Assembly (NCBI GenBank): GCA_921293015.1 | Contig: OV121087.1 | Coordinates: 1,810,501 to 1,874,500, forward strand | Source of the DNA: Phorcus lineatus | Lineage: Eukaryota > Mollusca > Gastropoda > Trochida > Trochidae | Length of the DNA stretch: 64,000 nt | Direction of reading: 5' to 3' | Part shown: positions 39,384-53,337 of the stretch, piece by piece | How the letters are laid out: every line of letters begins with the position of its first letter | How positions within the stretch are numbered: the stretch's first letter is position 1 | Position numbers and translations under genes: made by a program | Notes under the pieces: generated by a model | What the model was told of the DNA's origin: nothing | What the model saw: only the letters and a program-made list of their open reading frames with translations | Databases searched by the model: none

Positions 39384-39997
39384 GAAGACAGTGGCACTGA
39401 CAGCATGACTTTAATTGGTTTTACTTCAATAACCATATTTATAGGTTGAAATTAGAAATTCCACTAGGAATTATTTATACTTTGATCAACATTCACATTT
39501 CATGAAAGCTTCAAAACTATCATTTCATATTCTATCAAAAAATATTACTTTTTCATAAAATATTCTCATAAGAAGAGAATTTCACTCTCATAAAGTATGT
39601 TAATGTACTATAGAAAATTTTGAATTGATGTAATGTTAAAAATAACATTCATTTTATATTTTTTAATGCTAATCTCACTAAGGGAGTTCCTCAGATCTTT
39701 TGATGCTAGGTAAATATTTATAGAAGTTGAACATATGCTGTCAGTGTCACAAAACAGAAACCAATTAAGTTATTTTTTATCAAGGAATCCATTACATTAG
39801 AGTGTTAGAAGATCTGAATTGCCAAGTAAAAAGTAACATCAAACTTTTTAGTAAATCCTCTAAAGGGAAATTTGAAAATAATCTCTACTTTAAGTATTTA
39901 TATGTTACCTTTACAAAGTGCACGGGGGATAATGGAGTTAGTTTCTTATTGATAAACCAAACTGAAGTGCTTTGGAACATACTATTATAATGATATT

Positions 39998-40142
39998 ATC
40001 GGGGCAGTATAGCACAGTGCTAAGCCCTTTGTCTACGGATCAAGTGGTCTGGCGTTCGATTTCTCCCGAGAACTGTTCTACACGCAGTTGATTTGGGTGC
40101 AATGCTACACTGAATTTCTGTAAAACCCCAAATTACCTCACC
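39998..40142 (+). mobile_element. tRNA-derived SINE, internally deleted copy
   Basis: CGGGGCAGTATAGCACAGTG carries the A box, GGCGTTCGATTTC a decayed B box, then CTACACGCAGTTGATTTGGGTGCAATGCTACACTGAATTTC as in the copies at 10931-11248 and 58462-58757 (landmarks shared). About half of the body is missing. Confidence 0.65.
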
Positions 40143-41464
40143 TAAACATTATCATTCTAACCTAACCTAGACATACTGTCAGCTTCCTGCAAGATCAACC
40201 TTCTTGTATCAGCAGAGTTCCTGCATTATCCTGTATCAGGTCAACTGCCTGATATGTTTGTTCTTCATGGCAATGTTTGTTGGTATTTTTTCAGACAATA
40301 AAATTGTTATGCATAAATATTGAATATTGAAATATTGAATACCGGTAATGTCAGTGTTCCTATTGCTAGAATGCAAGTCATTGCATTGGGTGGTTAAATG
40401 TCTAAAATTACAAGACATTTATCCTGATTTACATCAGGGTTAAGAAGGAGATTGTAGAAAGGCTTACGTTAGTTATGCCTTGTGTGCCGACTTGAAGTTC
40501 AATGAACAGAAAAGACTCCATTATTCCTCAGCATTTTATTCAGGTTTTAAAGTGTTAATTTTGTAATGTTAAACTGAGGAGTCGTGACAGTGTGTGAATA
40601 ATTACTTGAATGGTCAATGTTGAAAGCTGCTGTTGAATGTTGGTGTAGGTGAATCTAGGTTTTTGTTGTCAAGATCATTATACACCCTTAAATGACGATT
40701 TTATGTTTCTTTTAAAATGTTCTCTTCTGAAATCAAAATCTGAATTATGAAACTATTATCAAGACAATGTGATGTTACATAAAGTTTGAGAACCAGTTAT
40801 GTTTATTGTAAATCATGCTTATGGAAGTTAAGTGGTGTTTGTTTTTCATGGAGTCATAATGAATGTGGATCATTCCTTGTGTGCGAGAGTGTGAAAGGTA
40901 ATCATGCTATAAAATCCTTATTAATCATAAATTTCTCATTCATCTGAAGATTGTTATAAATGTCCTTAAGTCCTCCTGTACAAGACTGATTGTAAAGATT
41001 TGGTGTAATGAATTTATCTGAGGTTGTAAGTGCCTTTGAGAGCAGGAGAGAGGGTAACTCGAATGTATGGAGTGTTTGGCTCGTGTAATAAAAAGTCTTA
41101 AATTTTTTTCTAGTTTTGTTTGCTTTCTTTCTAAGGTTACCGGTACTTGAGAAGTGCATCTATTTAGCCGTCATCAGTTACCCAGGACTTGAAGAACAAT
41201 TTCTATGGATTTACAACTTATTTATTGGGAGCTTTTGATGTTTGAGTGTTAATTCTAACACTGATATCAAGCAAGTGATGATAAAGCTGTTTATTACTCT
41301 CCCGTTAAAGACATTGTGTCATAACATCGCGTGCTCATTGACGTCACAATCTTCAAGTATGACATCACAATGTTAGCAGCACGGTAGCAGTAGTTATTTC
41401 CGCGATTTTTATGTTTTTTATTTGATATGATTTTGCAAGTAAAAAATAAAATACTAAAATCAGT

Positions 41465-41575
41465 CCCATTTAATCATATTTTTATGAAACTCGTGAATGG
41501 TAAAGGTATCTAATTCAATTTCGCTCGTTAAATACCTGACTACTCACTCGTTTCATAAAAGTGTTATTAAACAGG
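41465..41575. mobile_element. Short palindromic MITE, copy 2
   Basis: Ends CCCATTTAATCATATTTTTA and, reverse-complemented, CCTGTTTAATAACACTTTTA form inverted repeats. Related to 12541-12649; the second end is nearly identical to the first end of that copy. Confidence 0.5.
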
Positions 41576-41834
41576 ACGTTGATTAGTATTCTCTATATCT
41601 ACAATTGCTTGGTCACAGTGTCAGTATCTACACCAAAACACCTCAATCTTGCAATAAAGAATTGTAAAACCATAGAATTGTTTCTCTTTTCATCTTCTAA
41701 ATGCCTCTCAAAGACAGTATGCTAGCCTTTGAAATTTCAGGGTAAATTCCTTGAATATGTGCTGAATGAAATTGTTTTAGTGACGGAGATAAGAAAACAT
41801 GTAATCAAATCAATTAACTTTATGAATAGGCAGA

Positions 41835-42025
41835 TGTCTTTTTAGGGGCAGATCTTACTGGTACCATTTGAATAGTTAAAGGTCTTTTGTAGACAAGCTC
41901 TTCCTGGTACCACTTTAAGAAAAGGCAGATATCTTTTGTAGGGGCACCTATTGCTGCTACCGATTTGTGAAGAGTAAAATGACTTTTGTAGATACAGCTC
42001 TTACTGGTACCACTTTACAAATATG
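41835..42025 (+). repeat. Degraded ~57-bp tandem repeat, about four units
   Basis: Units start at a CTTTTGTAG-like motif and continue to CTTACTGGTACCACTTT or variants (for example CTTCCTGGTACCACTTT and TTGCTGCTACCGATTT). It lies in the SPCS3-USP46 interval. No function is apparent. Confidence 0.55.
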
Positions 42026-42750
42026 TAGAGATCTGAGTACCTGCTGCTATGCAGCCTGTTAAACATCAACTTTGGTAGGAAAATGGTATTTTGCCTTGGT
42101 TTCTAGTTGTCTGAAATTATTTCATACAAAGAGAACAAGAACGAAATTGATTTGATAACATTTTATAGACACTTAATAACCCTACAAAATGGTGACAAAG
42201 ACCTCATTCAAGATGGGCAGAAGCATGGAACATGTCTGGAAACACATTTAGCAAAGACATTCTGTCATCATGAATCATACATAGAAAATAACACGGAAAA
42301 TAAAGGCAAGGAATAGGTCACTTGGTATTTATGTAAATGAAATGCCTGAAATTAAAAATTAATGTTCGGTTAATTTACATATTCATAAAGACAATCAACT
42401 ACATGTGACCAATTTGCTTACATCTCCAACAGATTGACAATATCCAAAGTTATTGTCATAACTCTGGCGTATTTATGATAGGGGCTTGAGAACAGTGAAT
42501 AAATGTTTGATAGTTAAATCTCTTCACAGGAACAATACATTACTAAATGACATATGAAAGAAAAATAGTTATGTATTTATATAATTCCACCTAATTGAAG
42601 AGAAAAATTACAGTATCTAGGAGAAATTATAATCATTGCTGTATTTCCTCTGCAACCATTTGGCGTGGTTATGAAGTGTTGTGAATGCCACTTGTACCAG
42701 CAGCTGGCACTATTAACAAATTTACAAGGTGTCAGAGACTGTACATGACG

Positions 42751-42933
42751 CAGTCTGATTAAAATTGGCCGTGTTCCGGGGAATAAAAGTTTCAAAATAT
42801 TGACTCTACCAAGATGCGAACTCTATATGTTGTGGAGAGGATAGCCTAGACATATATATAGAGTTTGAATCTCAGTAGAGTCAATATTTTGAAACTTTTA
42901 TTCCTCGGAACAGGGACGATTTTAATCAGACTG
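42751..42933. mobile_element. MULE-like MITE family, copy 2, with 10-bp target duplication
   Basis: A 183-bp palindromic element begins CAGTCTGATTAAAATTGGCC and ends …TTTTAATCAGACTG. GTACATGACG lies directly on both sides (42741-42750 and 42934-42943), a perfect 10-bp duplication. Long terminal repeats of about 80 bp face each other with a short centre. Confidence 0.85.
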
Positions 42934-45900
42934 GTACATGACGTTGGTGCACAATGAGGTGTACAGACACATCTCCACATCACATCCTCCTCTACAGAGA
43001 CTTCTCAAGTGGTATATTCACACATAACCTGTAACAATACAGCAGGATATTGGTGCCACTCGTTGAAATTATTGATTTGACAAAATCAATTCAAACAAGT
43101 GGGTTATTGTTTTGCATAGCTTTGGCAATATTTCAGCCTGTAGAGGCGCCATCTATTCAGCTGAGGAATCTGCAATCTTTACTTTCACAGTGTTCCAATA
43201 ATCGTCAGTCAAAAGTGTAGACAATATTTTATTGGATACAAAGGAGGACATATTTGTATAGCAACTTTCTGTCAGTCCTAAAGGCCTTTCCGAGATGCCA
43301 GTTACATAATGTTTGATATATAGTTGAGAACATACCACCTGAGAATCCTCTGGAGAAAGAATGCACAACACATAGAATTTGTTCATTTATCGATACACAG
43401 CAAATGTGTCTTATGCATCTACGTAAATTGAATGGCTTTTCCAAACCATTTCATTTTCCAAGTCCTAATACAAATACCAGTAGCATAGAAATTGGGTTTT
43501 TGATATTTGAAATACAGATAACATATTCACTGCCAAGGCTGAGGAACTCATTTTCCACCTTTGAGTTAGAAGTAGTGTTTTTAAAGGAGTTTAGATTGCT
43601 ATTTTGGTTCAAGTTTGACAAGGAAATCCTTGGACACAAGTATGGTTTGGAAAAGCCAAGTGTTGCCCTACAAACCAAGCTCCCATTTTTATAAAATCAT
43701 CTCCTTAAATTCTTGTCTTTGCTGGACCAAAATTAAACACGACCCAATAAATTGAAAAAACTGACACAGGAAGAGTTCCTGACACACATAATGTTTCAAA
43801 CTTCCACAAGATCCCCAATACGTAGATGAAATAAGGAGTTCTACTCAGACCTCTGAAAATGGCACTATCATCCTACATCAACCATTTACATAATTTGTTG
43901 TCTTGTTTGAAGGATGGTTTTACTTAAGAGATAAGAGGCAAGGTCTTGGAGCACTCATCCAGTAATTTGCTTTGATAGTAGTGTAGGTGATATGAGTTGC
44001 AGGCAGTATGAGGACAGACCTCACCTATTACGAACCATAGTGAAATATTCTAGCTGTAAGCATAATGTCAAATTCCACTCCTTCAAACAATACAAAAGAT
44101 GAATCAACTTTCTTTATCAAACATATGCACTCAAAGCTGATGCTTTTACTGGATTCTTAAATCCTTGCTCAGTTTGCCTAGACAAAAATTGAGTCAATGA
44201 AATTTGAATACCTTCATAAATCTTATTTTTAAAGAAATTCTGTTACTCTAGACTCTTCTCTAGACTTGCTGAAAGAGAACTGCTGAAGACTCCTATCTAT
44301 ATCAGTGGTAGACTTATATTCAGTCTCTGATACATAATTCTCAAATTGATTACTTTATCAAATATAAGAGACTATATTTGACTGTAATTGACTTGCTTGA
44401 GATTTGCTTTTCAAGTGGTTAAGTAGGGTAAAATATTATATTAGTTATATAAGTTGTTAAATGATTTAAGAAAATAATTCAGTTTCTCTATTGCTGTCTC
44501 CAGTCCTTAGGGATATTATTTTTTTTGAATGTTAATAATGATAAAACTATTTTCTTATTTTGAATCTCTGAGATTTTCAAAATATGTTCTTTATAAGTAT
44601 CTCCGCGTAACATATACCGTAGTCATACACATTTCTAGATATATACATGTATATGAAGATTTTAAGAAATCGTCCTTCCAAAGTTGTTAACTGCAAGCAG
44701 GAAGGTCATGAATAAAGAGGAGATGTTTTCATAAAAGCGGGCTCTTAGTTTACCAGACCGCAGAGACGTAATTCTTGCAGCCAGCTAGGGTTATCTAAAG
44801 GCACATGACGTAGGTTGTATCATGAGCTGGAATGAAGATACAGAATACATACTAGTTTGAATACAGTGTTATTAGAATTTACTCGTGTTGGTACACATAT
44901 GATAAAAGGATAACATCTGAAAGATGGAAAAAAGTCTTCATCAGCACTGAAAATAAAAGACATTGTCAAAATATATTTCTTACATTTGTACTGAATTCAT
45001 GACTACAAAAAAGATTGTCAGAACTAATGTTGACATAAATATAACTTTGATACACGAATGTGAAGGAATTCTTTCATATGTGAAAATACATTTATCAGTC
45101 AAATCTGTTGTAACTGAGTTCAGTTCATAAGTGTTTCAGACGTTACAATGGCAATGAGATAATTTGGAAGGGAAGACTTGAAATCATAGAAGTCATTTGC
45201 AAAAATGTTGTTGTGAATGAATCTGATAAAAACATAGATCTCAATCCAACTACAATCCACAGGATGAATGGAAACTGCCAAAGGACTGGCATTGAGCATG
45301 TGTGCCAAAAAATAATGAATCCCAGCTTTTACAAAAGCCATGAAACTGCTTTCAAACTTGTAATCCAAGCAAGCCGAAAGTGTATCCAGCTAAACTATAA
45401 ACCCAAATACAGATCGTTTGCCAGTATCTTGACAGCACTTTCAAACATTGGTTGTAAAAGAACACTAATCAAATATCCAGTTTATATAAAAAGTCTGACA
45501 AGGCTTGACAGTTTCCTTACATCACAAGCAATGAGTAGAAAGATTTAGATCTTTGTCTTTATTAGATTGTTTGTGAATTCACCAGCAGAAATGTCTTGTG
45601 GGTCAGCTGACATATACAAACAATCATCAATAAATACTTGTGCAAGGAATAATAATACACAGGTACGGAAAATCACACGCTTAAGAATATTGGATAGGCT
45701 CACATCACATATAGACAAAATCAAGCAAATAAATAAATCAACAAGATGCATTAAACACGGACTGTACAGCTAATGTTTCAACAAATCTGTAACAATTCAA
45801 GCATCCATCAACTTGCAAAATCATGGTAGATCAGCTAACTAGGCATAATGTAACAAATATCTTGCCGAGTTATCTCCCCTTAGCAAGTACTCCTACAACA

Positions 45901-48401
45901 CAACATACATTTTCCAAAATACTCTTAATTCAACCTACCATTTCAATTCCACATCATAGCATATCTCCGTGACAGCAAATTCTTTCAAAATGAACATACA
46001 CACTGTTTTCAAAAACAAATGTCTTCAATCAATTCTGAAGTCATCGTGATTAATTTACTATATTCTGAGAGTAAAACCCTTTAGCTGTCTCCCATTCTAG
46101 TGAAGCTATTTACCAAAATAATTATTTTTCTTAATTATTGTTTCCGGCTATGAAATTCCATTAATCTATTCCCTTACTAAATTTTCACATACATAGTGCA
46201 TATTTGGCAAGTTTAATTTCCTCAATTAGCAAACCTTTATAATTGCCATTCATCTCAAACTATTTTATAACATATAGATATACATGTACATATAGATATA
46301 CAATCTGTCATCCTGAATTCATAGATTTGTCTATGTACAGTAGTATCTATATTGTTGGGGAGGGAGAACATACATATTTGGGTATGATTTACATGTGATA
46401 CATTGTACAATTTTGTTACAGGTTTACGAAACAGGTCGGAAATAAGCTTAAAACGAAACAATCAACAGTCTATGTCAGTGATATTGATTAAAATTGTCTT
46501 GATTACCTCCAGCATGCAGTAAGTCTTTTCTTATGACTATGTGAGAAAATAGATCTTGTGAGATTCTGGAAAAGAAACAATTATAAAAAGACATTCTGTA
46601 ACCATTTCTATAAATTCTCTGAAGATCAAGTGGTTATTATGCCCTTTCTGAGAAGAATTTTATTTAACCGCTGTATTATTCCTCTTGACTGACACCATTT
46701 AATCATTTCTAGATCATTTAAGATAAGTTTGCTAAAGAAATTTCATAAACGTTTCCCAGTGGCAGTATACATAAGGGTTGACACTGATTAAGTATCTCTT
46801 GATATCTACCTCCTATTACAAAATATAACAAATATCTTAAAATAACTAACAAACGAACATGTTCACAGCCTATGAGTGGCAACAATAGAAATAGAAACTA
46901 CACAATGCTCTGACATTGTGTTAAACTAAGGGAAAAAAACCTCTAGCATATCAAATTTTATGGCAGTAAAATAAAACGAAGCAAATTGTCAACTCAGGTG
47001 GAAAAAAATTGTCAAAATTTCTTTATAGAGTTTATCAAAGGGCATGCAAACAATCCTAAAAAACAATGCAATAGATTTAAATGACAAACTTAAGTTGATG
47101 CTATGACTTTGAATGTATTTTTCATCTGGGCTATGGTTAAAGTCCTGCTGAACCTAATAGCATTGGGGTCAATATTGTATTGCACTAAACATCTCGCACA
47201 TAACAAATTCGAAATAGTTTTGATGTTGAATCAGTGAACCAATCCCTAAGAGTATCCATCAACAACTCAGAACTGTGCAATACATATATTTATATTCATA
47301 TAAGTAATATATATATATTTACAACTTAGTTCCAAGTAGTAAACATGGAAAAAAAACGTTAAGTTTATTTGTCAGCAATATGCCCTTCGAAAGAAACATG
47401 GATATTTTCACATCTTTCAAAATTTAATGACTTTACTCTCTGATCCAAATCTTTGTCCCTGCAGAGCCCTGTCTGACCATGGGGCAATAAAGACATTGAC
47501 GGACTATTAGGCTGGTTTATATGCTGTATTGCGCTACACATTACTTGTGGACTGGGCTTCACAACAGTGATAGTCTGACCATAACTGCATACTTGGTCAT
47601 TCCCTGTGCACACGTAACAATTTTTAATTGCTCTTTATTGTTACCTATTGGTATCCTAGACAAACTTATCTCATACATTTACCAGCTTTAACCATAAAAC
47701 ATGATGGCCAATTAAAATGAACACATCGCCTTTTACTTGGCAGCAAAGTATCAAAAAAGAAATGTGTGATACATGTGTACATATTGACTGCTCAGTGTCT
47801 AAAAGGAAAATAAGAACACACTGTTTGACTTATCAGTGATGCGTGTTACTTGGTCAGTGTGACCAGTGAGGTGCTTTCTGATTGGCTTGCAAGGTGTAAC
47901 AGTTGTTAGGTGAGCATCCTGTATGTGTATGAAATGACTTTAGTCTAGATGTGTCTTCTCCATGTCTGGATAAGACTGTAAGTTGACCAGACACAGGACA
48001 TTCTGGCAGGCAGGGCGGCAGCTCCCAATCTTGAGTCTGTTGATGCAATCATCTCTCCTACACCATATCTCACATTTAAGACATCCTCAAAAGCCATCTA
48101 CAAACTTAGCTTGAACTGTACATAACTCCATATGTTTGTTTTCTTCCTTCTCTCAATTTAAACCAATACGGTAGGAAAACATCCACAATCATGTTTTCAC
48201 ATGGCTTGGCTGCAGTGTACTTTATACCTGTACAGACACATAAGCGAGCAGACATTCAGCAAGCACACATACAAGCTGTCTTCACACCTGTCTTTCTGTG
48301 TGACTGTCTGTCCGATGCCTTTGTCTCTACAAATAATACATAGGCAGGCAGAGATCCACTGAAGCTGTCTGTAGGAAACAAAACATGGCCCTGTCTTGCG
48401 C

Positions 48402-51400
48402 TCATTCCCTGGACTGGTAAAACAAGATGTAACCAGACTCAGAATTCTTCTGCATGTCAGATGGAATACCATAGAATTCCTCAATCTGTGTAGCATCAAT
48501 TTTCTGCAAAACAATTTGAAATTCCAGTTATATTTAAGCAATTTGGGTTTCAATATTAAACAACAAAAAATTATTTTCAAAAATAAATATATGGGCATAA
48601 TTATTGATGTGCAATGGAGTTAAGATATGCCTCTTAGTACAAACTTTTCTTTTTGATCAATGTTTCCAAATCTTTTGAAACACAATACCCTTGTCTGTAT
48701 ATGAAATAATTTTGCATTTGATTACAATTTATGATAAAGCAAAAACAATAATTACCTATTAAAAATCCTTATTTCAAATAATGTTTCATCAACTAAGTTT
48801 TGCCTCTATTGGACATGAACTAGCTTTCAGCATGAGATTTGGTTATAAAAAGAGTTTTACACAAATCCACAACAGTACTCACATCAACAATATCATCATC
48901 AAACAGTAACCAGAAGCCATGACTCTTGACAATGCTGATATAATGCCCTCGATTGGGTCCACTCCCACAATGCACCACTACTGCTACCAGGTCATACATT
49001 CTCTCTGGATTGCAGGCATCGTCAGACTGAAGTTAGAAGAAAATTTCTTTCACATTATATATATATATAATTCACAATTCATTCTTTCATCTACCTACCA
49101 ATATATAGAATATAATCAAGCTGTTCATTTAGAAGAAATCGTGTAAACATAGATCCCTTGTCTTTACTTAAATTATATCTATTTTTATGCGCAAAGATCA
49201 AGGTCACATCAAAACACTTCATTCTAAAATATCTCAAAGACCTTATATTAACTTACACACGGAAATTTAAAACATTGGAAAGTTTATACATTAAATGTTG
49301 CTGTTAATCATGCCCATTTTATACTTCAAAGTTTTATTATTAATTATAATTTATTATTTTCATTTCAAATTAGAAAAGCTGAATTACATAAAACTAAGAA
49401 ACTACCTATATACACCAACAGCATACTCACAGTGTTAAATAAGCGTAGCTCCAATGGAAAGACAACTCTGTAGGATACTTTGATATACCGGTTATACTGT
49501 TCCATATACTTGAACCTCTTTAAGTGTAATGCTAAAATCTGTGGTAACTTTTTCACCCTCATCCTGCAAAAGAAAAAAACGTTTTAACTTATAATATACT
49601 ACTAAGCAAAATATGCCACAACTATGAATACACATTAGTGTTCCAAAATTTTGGCTTGCACTGATCAAGGGTGGATAATTTCTGTACAAAATAGTCTGTC
49701 AAAGAAAAAAACGTTGTAACTTATAATATACTACTTAGCAAAATATGCTACAACTATGAATACATCTTAATTTTCCAAAATTTTGGCTTGCACTGATCAA
49801 GGGTGGATAATTTCTGCACAAAATTTCCTGATAAAATTTTCATGAGTTGATTTGTGGAAAGTATCGGAGCATTCAGCCCAGGGTGATCTAAGACGTATTT
49901 ACGTAAGATCTGAAAATTCAAAATGTTAAGACTAGAAAATCATTTTTGCCTAAATATGTGTTTCAAGACTTGACCACATTTTAGATATTGTAAGACGGTC
50001 TTTGGTCAGACCTCCTCGTGATCATTTCATGCAGGGTCCCGAGTTCTAGATTATTTCTCATAGAAGGAGGTGAATCAGAAGGGATGGTGTCCAGGGTCAT
50101 GAGATAAATAATGTAGATCGAACAAACATTTCCCATTCAGGTACTATAAAATATAATTTAACCAACATCATTTTCACTTTAAGCCCACATCTCGATTCAG
50201 TCAATATGGGAAACATAACTTTTGGCTGAATGAATCAAAAAAACAAATTATGACTTTCTAAAAAAAACTCTTCACATAAATAGGTTGTTTGATATTTGTG
50301 ATATTGATTGAATTCTCGACTGAAAATGCATGTGAGGAAAGCTGATGTGAATTTCAATGTTGCTGGTGATAATTTTGTCAACACTTTAGTCGTGTTTGCA
50401 GAGTTTGATTTGAAACATAAGAATCAATGTGTCAATCGGATATTCATTTTTTATGCCATAATTAAATGCAACCATAGATATAGGTGAAATACCCATAATG
50501 CAGTATGACGTACCGTTTCTGAGCTTCCTGTTTGCTGCAACACACCTCACAGTAATACTTGTGTTCTGCACACAGAGTCTCGGTGTTGCTGAAGCCACGA
50601 AGACAGTGGGTGATGGACGTGTTCTGTTCCACATCCACAGAAAGGTCCAGGAAATCCTCATCTTTACTGCTTACCTACAAATGAGGAAATTGCAGTTATG
50701 AGAAGACATACAGACTATTGTGTGGATGTTTTCATATCACACCCCTATGTACATGCTCAATACAGGCCTGAGAAAAAGTCATGTGACAACACGCTACAAA
50801 TAAATGTTTTTCGAAACAACAATTTTTATACACACATATAAAATGGTACTTAATGAAAACTTACTGTTTCACAGTTCAAGCATCTTGTTTCATTAGTGAG
50901 AGTGCCCTGGAATATTTCATGGACCCAGGTGGGTTCCTGTTTTGACTTGCCGTCTCCGCTGCCGCTGTTCTTAGCCTTGTTACCCTGTTTGTCGGCTGAA
51001 AATATAAATATCTTATGTGACAACAAAACTCAGAATAACCTTGCTGAATTGAATACCACTATTGATGGAAGTAGTGCCCCCTACCTAACAGCTCCCCTCC
51101 ATTTCCAATCATAGGATGTATAGTACTCATGCAAAGAAACACTATATGCAACAGAGGGAGAAATGCTACCAACTACTATATTTCCTGCTTTGTGTTGAAT
51201 GAGTAACTGTGGAAAATGAACAATTCATGTTATCTGCAACATAATAGACGAAGATATCATTAGAGCTATCGAGGATCAACACACCAAAATTGTGAGTGGA
51301 AATATTCTCATAAATCAAAACCAGAATTTTACAAACAATTCTAATATCAAGTGGATATATCTGAGGTATAGTTATTGTTTACAATAGTAACCAACAACAA

Positions 51401-53337
51401 AACATGAAAACTAGCAATATTTTGAAAGCCCCTTTCCCTGAAGATTAAAATCATTAAATTTTTAAAGGAGTATATTCTTAAGGAAATTCCAGTTACCTTG
51501 AACAAGGTCCGCGACAGTGTTGAGCAAGTAGTTCAGGAACTCGTGAGCATCTTGTTGCATGTAATTGTCAAACTGTTCTGTAAACATAAACGATTCAATT
51601 GTCATCACTTTATTCTATGTCATAAGTACACCAATCTCAAAACAAATTTGCTTCTCATGAAAAGGACAAAATGCAAAAAGAAAATCATATTCAACATTCC
51701 TTATCAACTTATAGAGTTTTCAAAATGTATTCCAGAAGGTGTCAGCAACAAAATACGTACCATTTTCTTTACGGAGACGTGTTATGAATTTCTTTGGTGC
51801 AATTGTTCCGACCTTTTTCTTTTGTGTAGCAATGCTATAGAAGAGGTCAGCAAGACACGTCAACAATGTTTCTTTTTTCTGACTCTTCTGATGCTGTTTG
51901 AACTGTAACACTTTCTCGCGGAAAGGACGGCAGAAATACAACGCCTGAAGCACTGAGTTGCAGTAACAAGTGTTCCCAAACTGAAATACACATTGTTATT
52001 GTATTTATGTTATTCATGAAAAATGTTTTCTTAACTGTATACAGATATGTATGAGATAGAAAGAGAATTGAACAATATAGAAAGCTTACAAAGTGTTGTT
52101 ACAATTAAATCAAATGATAATTAATGACATACATAAATTAATAGACATAGATATTTAATCTTTGTCTTTAATGTGACACTACGGGTTGTGTCATGACAGA
52201 ATAAGTGAAATTTAGAGAAGGATACACATTCATACAAATACAACATTTGTGTACTGAACATGAAATTTTTTTACACCAAACAACTTATCATTAAAAATTT
52301 TCAATTCGAAAATAAAGAAAGATTATAAACATTGCAAGAAAATCTAACCATACCATCGTCATAAACATTATTACTTACATTCACAAGGCCAAAGTAATGT
52401 TCATTGGCCGGGAACTGTTCCGATCCTATCTCCTTCTCAAGCTGGGATGCATTAGCACCCTACAAGAATCATAAATAAATCATATTTATTAGGACTGTGA
52501 ACATTGATCTGACATCACAAAATGACATCACATGACATGACAAAAATTCTTGGACACAACGCAATGCTATGATCTCGAAGCTCACCACAAGCCTTATGAC
52601 AGATTTATGTTCAGCCACAATCATTCTTTAAACTTTAAACTAATGAAGAATGATTTTGGGTGTAATAAAATAAGGGCCTGGATAATTCTATATGACAAAT
52701 ATAACATTAATTCACTAACATAAAAATAGCTTCAACAACATGAACATCCAAACATATCTTCCTTAATCCATATATATGTTGACATATTTAATATGGGAAA
52801 TGAGGTAGGTTATATAATTTCATTATTTTAATTAAGCCTGTCTACATGGTCAGATAGAATCATTCAGATGGCACCAAAATTACCCCATACTGACATCAAT
52901 TTTTTTACTAAGCATTAATTCTGGTATAATGATGTCACTGAAGTTCATATAATCGAACATAGAAAAATATCATAGCTTAGGGATGAATATTCGCGGATTG
53001 CAAGAATTAATAGAAACAGGTCGTTTAAGTGTAAACAAATATCAAATTGTGATAGTGTCAGACATTTATGACTCACTGAACACAACATGAATACCTTTCG
53101 AAGTTTTCTAAAGTCAAAGATAACACAACTTGAAAACTTTTCGTTCTAAACTTTGATCCTTTATGACAAAATGTCTGGCTATCGATGACAAATTTGGAAA
53201 AAGGTATAAATTATATTTGCCTGATGTTAGTGATAACATTATTTTCCCCAGGTCTGTGATGTCAAAAATAAGGCGTGTCAATTTTGGAATTATCTGGTTA
53301 AAACAAATGAAAAACGAAAGATCAAAATTCTTACCAT
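48402..53337 (-). CDS. USP46: Ubiquitin-specific protease USP46/USP12 type
   Basis: Nine coding exons, minus strand: 53337-53335 (ATG only), 52459-52379, 51980-51761, 51577-51497, 50995-50865, 50674-50514, 49563-49431, 49026-48883, 48503-48402. Total 1056 nt, 351 aa. It is a cysteine protease that removes ubiquitin, active in animals in complex with WDR48/UAF1 and WDR20. Cys box [12 protein letters not shown] gives Cys33; His box GPNRGHY gives His298; FDDD gives Asp314; zinc-finger pairs CLNC and CEVC are intact. [17 protein letters not shown] and [18 protein letters not shown] are family hallmarks. No in-frame ATG lies upstream in exon 1, so the protein starts [13 protein letters not shown], lacking the longer N-terminus of vertebrate isoforms. 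A USP12 versus USP46 name cannot be chosen in an invertebrate. Confidence 0.94.
49568..49826. repeat. Two-copy 132-bp tandem duplication in a USP46 intron
   Basis: AAAGAAAAAAACGTT, CTTATAATATACTACT, CTTGCACTGATCAAGGGTGG and ATAATTTCTG recur 132 bases apart. Several substitutions separate the copies. It begins 5 bases outside exon 7, so the polypyrimidine tract (minus-strand TTTTTTTCTTTTGCAG) belongs to the first copy. Confidence 0.8.

Larger units (their letters stand above)
39384..48401. other. Convergent SPCS3-USP46 interval
   Basis: Nine kilobases without a supported gene. The left part should hold the SPCS3 3' UTR (AATAAA at about 40296 and 41086 are candidates) and the right part the USP46 3' UTR (minus AATAAA as TTTATT near 47633). 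It contains a SINE fragment (39998-40142), a palindromic MITE (41465-41575), degraded ~57-bp repeats (about 41835-42025) and a MULE-like MITE (42751-42933). Open frames at 43404-43694 and 45213-45548 have no domain and no splice context. Confidence 0.5.

Noticed and set aside
45213-45548. 111-codon open frame on +
   Set aside because: No recognisable motif, no splice or promoter context, and it lies in the convergent interval downstream of SPCS3 and USP46.
51498-51908. 136-codon open frame on + overlapping USP46 exons
   Set aside because: It is the antisense shadow of USP46 exons 3 and 4, whose minus-strand reading is unmistakable.
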